From contig JBBKVS010000299.1 of assembly GCA_037968555.1 (NCBI GenBank), forward strand, positions 1 to 64,000: 64,000 bases of DNA. Direction: 5' to 3'. Position 1 is the first letter of the stretch. The number at the start of each line of letters is the position of its first letter. The notes beneath the pieces were generated by a model. That model was not told where the DNA came from. It did no database searches and saw only the letters and a list, made by a program, of their open reading frames with translations. This DNA comes from JAWXBM01 sp037968555. GTDB taxonomy: Bacteria; Pseudomonadota; Gammaproteobacteria; Xanthomonadales; SZUA-36. Shown piece by piece: positions 61,035 to 64,000 of this stretch. The position numbers and the translations under genes were made by a program.

Positions 61035-61421
61035 ATGATAGAGATACAAGGGTCATGTCACTGTGGCGCAGTTAAATTCGTGGTCCAGGCCGAGCCCAGG
61101 ATAGTGGTGCAAAAATGTAATTGCAGCATTTGTTCAAGTTGCGGTTTCATACATTACATTGTGCCTGCCAGCCGTTTCCAGTTGAAAAGTGGAGCGGAAG
61201 TCCTGACCGAGTACCACTTCAATACCGGGCTGGCGAAGCATCTGTTTTGCAGTATTTGCGGCGTGAAATCCTTTTACGTGCCAAGGTCAAATCCGGATGG
61301 CTACAGTGTCAATGTGAACTGCATGATTTGGCCAGATTCCGTGGAAATTTTCGAGGAAAATTTTGATGGCCGTAACTGGGAAAAAAATGCTGCATCTTTA
61401 ACTCATCTCAGTCACGACTGA
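61035..61421 (+). CDS. GFA family zinc-binding protein
   Basis: The 128-residue protein has the glutathione-dependent formaldehyde-activating (CENP-V/GFA) fold signature: GSCHCGAVKF, CNCSICSSCGFIHYIV and CSICGVKSFYVPRSNPDGYSVN. The cysteines bind zinc. Substrates of most family members are unknown. ATG 61035 lies six bases past the preceding stop, so it is likely cotranscribed. Confidence 0.87.
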   Translation: MIEIQGSCHCGAVKFVVQAEPRIVVQKCNCSICSSCGFIHYIVPASRFQLKSGAEVLTEYHFNTGLAKHLFCSICGVKSFYVPRSNPDGYSVNVNCMIWPDSVEIFEENFDGRNWEKNAASLTHLSHD

Positions 61422-61440
61422 TTTTGAGTAATTACTGAAT

Positions 61441-61722
61441 TTAGCTGTCTTTAAGTACCTTTGGGCCAACACCTGCCGTCTTTTCATATACCCCTTTTTC
61501 GGCTTTCTCATAGCGGGTAAAGCCATGCTTCTCCAGATTACCTCGTTCCAAAGATGTATCGGCTCTACCCAAGTTGGGCGCTGAAATGACCCGACGAATT
61601 GATTGCTTGCAGTGAGGGCATGAATTTAAAGGTGGGTCAGACAGTTTCTGCAGCAGATCAAAGCCAGCCTCGCAAAAGCCGCAGCTTGAAACCTGTAAAG
61701 GTCGATATTCATAAATTGGCAT
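61441..61722 (-). CDS. FmdB family zinc-ribbon protein
   Basis: A 93-residue protein with an N-terminal zinc ribbon: MPIYEYRPL then CGFCEAGFDLLQKLSDPPLNSCPHC. Its tail is lysine- and glutamate-rich. Proteins of this type are small regulators of unclear role. It converges with the GFA gene. Confidence 0.88.
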   Translation of the reverse strand: MPIYEYRPLQVSSCGFCEAGFDLLQKLSDPPLNSCPHCKQSIRRVISAPNLGRADTSLERGNLEKHGFTRYEKAEKGVYEKTAGVGPKVLKDS

Positions 61723-62263
61723 GTTGAAGATTCCTACGTTCTATTTGAGGCTGTGCCTATTGCGCTGCAACAGCGGTGTCAGCAATAAAAACAATAAGCC
61801 TCATCCCAGTCCCGGCCAGAATAACAGTTCGAATAACTCCCGGTAGAGTGGGGCCACACTTAAGTAATTAAAAGTGCTTCTTTCAATAACAGGTAGTGCA
61901 GACAATTTGTCCAATTGTGCGGACAGAACATCACCGTCGGAAGATCCAAGAAGTCAGGCCCTCACAAACACGCTAACCACTTCGGCATAGAAAGCTGCGT
62001 CATGGCGGATTAGTCGACAGGGGACAACATCAAGTTGCTGGATGGACCGAGTCAATATCCAGAAGGAACAACCGGTATTCAAAATTTCCAGGGCAGTCTT
62101 CTTGGGTTTGTTGGGGTTTCGGTTGGATCGGAATTTTTATTCTTTCACGTCGCTCAATCTGAGTGGAGAATTCTGATTCGGGAATCGAGAGGTGTTTTGC
62201 ATTCGCGCTGTTCCGACTGTCTCGATATCAGTAAACTGCCTGGTAGCAAAAGCAGGAATTTTA
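61723..62263. other. Intergenic region before the YciK-like gene
   Basis: About 540 bases with no supported gene. A small inverted repeat ACAATT (61902-61907) and AATTGT (61913-61918) is present. Open frames here are short and lack family features. The promoters of fmdB (leftward) and the SDR gene (rightward) must lie within it. Confidence 0.65.
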
Positions 62264-62977
62264 ATGACCCACGACAACATCAAAACTGTACTGGTCACGG
62301 GCGCGGCTGGCGGCCTGGGCTCTGCATTATGCAGGGCTGCGGCTGCTAATAACTGGCTAGTCGTCATGATTGACAAAGATAAACGAGCATTGGAAAGACG
62401 CTACGATGCAATTGTAAGCGCCGGGGGAGTAGAACCGTATCTGCACCCCATGGATTTGTCCGCGATTGGACCGGCGGACTGTGAGCAATTGGTCACCGCT
62501 CTTCAGCAACAATTCACAGGGCTCGATGCACTCGTTCATTGTGCCGTATCGTTTTCGGGGTTGCAGCCGCTGGATTTGATTGAACCACAGGATTGGCTGG
62601 AGCAAATACAAGTGAACGTCAATGCACCTTGGTTGCTCAGCGTGAGACTGGTGCCGCTGTTGCGTTCACGTGATTCAGCCAGCTTAATATTTATGCTGGA
62701 TGAGCAGGCAAAATCAAAAGCATTGTGGGGTGCTTATGGTGTCAGTAAGGCGGCGGTCCAGGCATTGGCAGAACATTTTCGGGCGGAACTAATCAATACT
62801 TCAGTCCGTGTGCACGCAGTTGATCCGGGGCCGATGCGTACCTCATTGCGCTCGGCTGTTTATCACTCTGAGAATCCAACAGATGTCGCATCGGCGGAAG
62901 TCAAAGCCGCTGGCATTCTTTCAATTCTGCAACAGGCTGATAAACAGAGAGAGCTTTTGGTTCGACTGGATCGCTAA
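62264..62977 (+). CDS. SDR family oxidoreductase, YciK-like
   Basis: A 237-residue short-chain dehydrogenase with the cofactor motif VTGAAGGLGSAL near the start and the catalytic Tyr-x3-Lys in WGAYGVSKAAVQALAEHF. The conserved serine position of the SDR triad falls in SASLIFMLDEQA and is not a clear match. VHAVDPGPMRTSLRS resembles YciK. AGGA at 62254-62257 sets the ATG. In Pseudomonas yciK follows the ubiG-phosphatase pair; here four genes and a 540-base gap separate them. Confidence 0.85.
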   Translation: MTHDNIKTVLVTGAAGGLGSALCRAAAANNWLVVMIDKDKRALERRYDAIVSAGGVEPYLHPMDLSAIGPADCEQLVTALQQQFTGLDALVHCAVSFSGLQPLDLIEPQDWLEQIQVNVNAPWLLSVRLVPLLRSRDSASLIFMLDEQAKSKALWGAYGVSKAAVQALAEHFRAELINTSVRVHAVDPGPMRTSLRSAVYHSENPTDVASAEVKAAGILSILQQADKQRELLVRLDR

Positions 62978-63017
62978 ATGTGCAAATTTGCCGAAGGCTA
63001 ACACCAGTTGATGCAGT

Positions 63018-63848
63018 TCAAGTTGAGCGACCTAACTCCTTACCAATCAAGGCTTCCTTTAAGATTGCGCCCCAGCGGTAGCCGCCGATGTCACCGATTT
63101 TTCTAATCACCCGATGGCATGGAATGATCCAGGCAATGGGGTTGGAGCCGATGGCGCTGCCGGCTGCCCTGGAGGCATTTTCATGTCCAATGGAGGCAGC
63201 GATCTGGCTGTAGGTCGCGTGCGATCCTTCAGGAATGGTCAACAATGCTTGCCAGACTTTCAGCTGGAATGGACTGCCTCGTAGCCAAAGTCGGATGGGT
63301 TTTGAGCCGGAGCCATCGAAAATTTCCCGAATAATTTGCTTGGCCATGACGGGGCACTCCGAGAGTTCAGCATCAAGCCATTGTTGGCGAAGTTCCTGTA
63401 CAGCCTTTTCGGTGCCATATTCATGACAAAAACCCAGAAAACTTATTCCCCTGGAATTCCAAGCCACCAATGCCAATCCGAATGGTGAGGGGCCAAAGCC
63501 GTATTCCATTTGCACTCCCTTACCCTTCAGTTTGATTTCTCCGGGAGTCAGTGCGTCAGTTGTGATCAGTAAGTCATGCAACCGACCAGGGCTGGACAGC
63601 CCGACCGCGAAGGCGGCATCCAGACTGGAGGCACCATTAATTAAACGTTCAACAGCTGCTTCCCGGGTCATGGCCTGCAGAAACTGCTTAGGACTTAATC
63701 CTGCCCAATCCAGGAAGACACGTTGAATGTATGCTGGGCTGTACCCTGTTTTAGCCGCCAGTGCGCTCAAGTCGGGTTGTTGGCTGCGATTGTCTGCCAG
63801 CCACTCCAGTGAGGCATGCACAATTTCAAATTGGTGATCTCTGCTCAT
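63018..63848 (-). CDS. AraC-like / methylated-DNA--protein-cysteine methyltransferase
   Basis: The 276-residue protein combines an N-terminal AraC-type helix-turn-helix domain (about 8-100: DLSALAAKTGYSPAYIQRVF) with a C-terminal O6-alkylguanine-DNA alkyltransferase (about 105-272). The active site reads IPCHRVI, with FQLKVWQALLTIPEGSHATYSQIA before it. The domains match the C-terminal two thirds of Ada, lacking the N-terminal zinc domain that senses methylphosphotriesters. It could be a repair protein that also regulates its own gene. Confidence 0.92.
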   Translation of the reverse strand: MSRDHQFEIVHASLEWLADNRSQQPDLSALAAKTGYSPAYIQRVFLDWAGLSPKQFLQAMTREAAVERLINGASSLDAAFAVGLSSPGRLHDLLITTDALTPGEIKLKGKGVQMEYGFGPSPFGLALVAWNSRGISFLGFCHEYGTEKAVQELRQQWLDAELSECPVMAKQIIREIFDGSGSKPIRLWLRGSPFQLKVWQALLTIPEGSHATYSQIAASIGHENASRAAGSAIGSNPIAWIIPCHRVIRKIGDIGGYRWGAILKEALIGKELGRST

Positions 63849-63964
63849 GTCGACATTCTAGCTATTGGCCAGGGTTTTGCGACCCGAATCTTGCGATTGG
63901 TTCAAAAGTAAACTTCCGCCTTGATTACGGCCCGTGCCGTTCAGAGCCCTTGAAAGTCGGTAAA

Positions 63965-64000
63965 ATGCGGACTACCGACAACCTGCATCGGATCCGGGAG
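63965..64000 (+). CDS. Start of an open frame running off the window
   Basis: ATG 63965 opens a frame (MRTTDNLHRIRE) that continues beyond the end. Its DNLHRIRE resembles the start of some AroG-type 3-deoxy-7-phosphoheptulonate synthases, but twelve codons are too few to decide, and a clear ribosome binding site is missing. Confidence 0.3.
   Translation, partial: MRTTDNLHRIRE

Noticed and set aside
34850..61825. Shared 13-base string CCCGGCCAGAATA in two intergenic regions (near 34850 and 61810)
   Set aside because: A 13-base match is expected by chance several times in a 64 kb window; the flanks do not match.
62035..62349. Open frame before the YciK-like gene (104 codons)
   Set aside because: It overlaps the SDR start region, has no ribosome binding site and resembles no family.

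Overview
This window is about 64 kb of an ordinary chromosomal backbone from a gammaproteobacterium. The evidence is the ftsE-ftsX-rpoH block, the coxB-coxA-ctaG-coxC / SURF1-ctaA-cyoE block, gpmI-envC-ctpA, secB-gpsA, accA-tilS-xseB-ispA-dxs, and ubiG next to an HAD phosphatase. A split class II ribonucleotide reductase (nrdJa/nrdJb), gspA-gspB, a FimX-like protein and a DUF2909 gene beside SURF1 point to the Pseudomonadales/Cellvibrionales side of the class. The fused lysAC gene recalls Xanthomonadales. The genus cannot be named from this sequence. No prophage, insertion sequence, CRISPR array, rRNA or tRNA was seen.

Layout. 1-5.5 kb: a hairpin cluster, cell division ABC system ftsEX, heat-shock sigma factor rpoH with its terminator, and the lysAC fusion. 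5.5-16.6 kb (minus strand): aa3-type cytochrome c oxidase genes, heme A biosynthesis and assembly factors, then gcvP downstream. 17-24 kb (plus): trifunctional-family PutA without the DNA-binding domain, gspA-gspB, a rhomboid protease and a DUF1820 gene. 24-28 kb (minus): ctpA, envC and gpmI. 28-31 kb: rhodanese, secB and gpsA, with trmL converging. 31-35 kb: nrdJa and nrdJb behind a strong promoter with an NrdR-box-like palindrome, separated by an unusual 468-base spacer rich in inverted repeats. 35-44 kb: NERD membrane protein, two exported M20 hydrolases, deoA-cdd pyrimidine salvage, and an exported DUF1800/DUF1501 pair. 44-47 kb: a broken alcohol dehydrogenase gene, a DksA-like gene lacking its zinc finger, a universal stress protein, a DUF2238 membrane protein and an AlkB homologue. 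47-55 kb (minus): accA-tilS-xseB-ispA-dxs, gluQ and the FimX-like gene. 56-64 kb: efp, methylthioadenosine/SAH deaminase, ubiG-phosphatase, hslO, a squalene/phytoene-synthase-family gene, GFA, FmdB, a YciK-like SDR and an AraC-like O6-methylguanine methyltransferase.

How the genes work together. The respiratory block supplies a complete heme a/copper oxidase: subunits I-III, the Cox11-type copper chaperone, SURF1, heme O synthase and heme A synthase. The minus-strand accA-dxs cluster couples fatty acid and isoprenoid precursor supply with tRNA(Ile) lysidine formation. DeoA and Cdd salvage pyrimidine nucleosides. NrdJa and NrdJb make deoxynucleotides with a B12 cofactor.

The strongest candidate for something undescribed is the nrdJa-nrdJb spacer (33612-34079). 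It combines several nested stems with G-U wobble pairs and a lysine-rich 17-codon reading frame abutting the nrdJa stop. Its function is unknown; the RNA interpretation is inference from the pairing pattern only. Secondary candidates are the degenerate FimX-like regulator, the DUF1800/DUF1501 pair, and the scar with two truncated genes at 44.1-45.0 kb.
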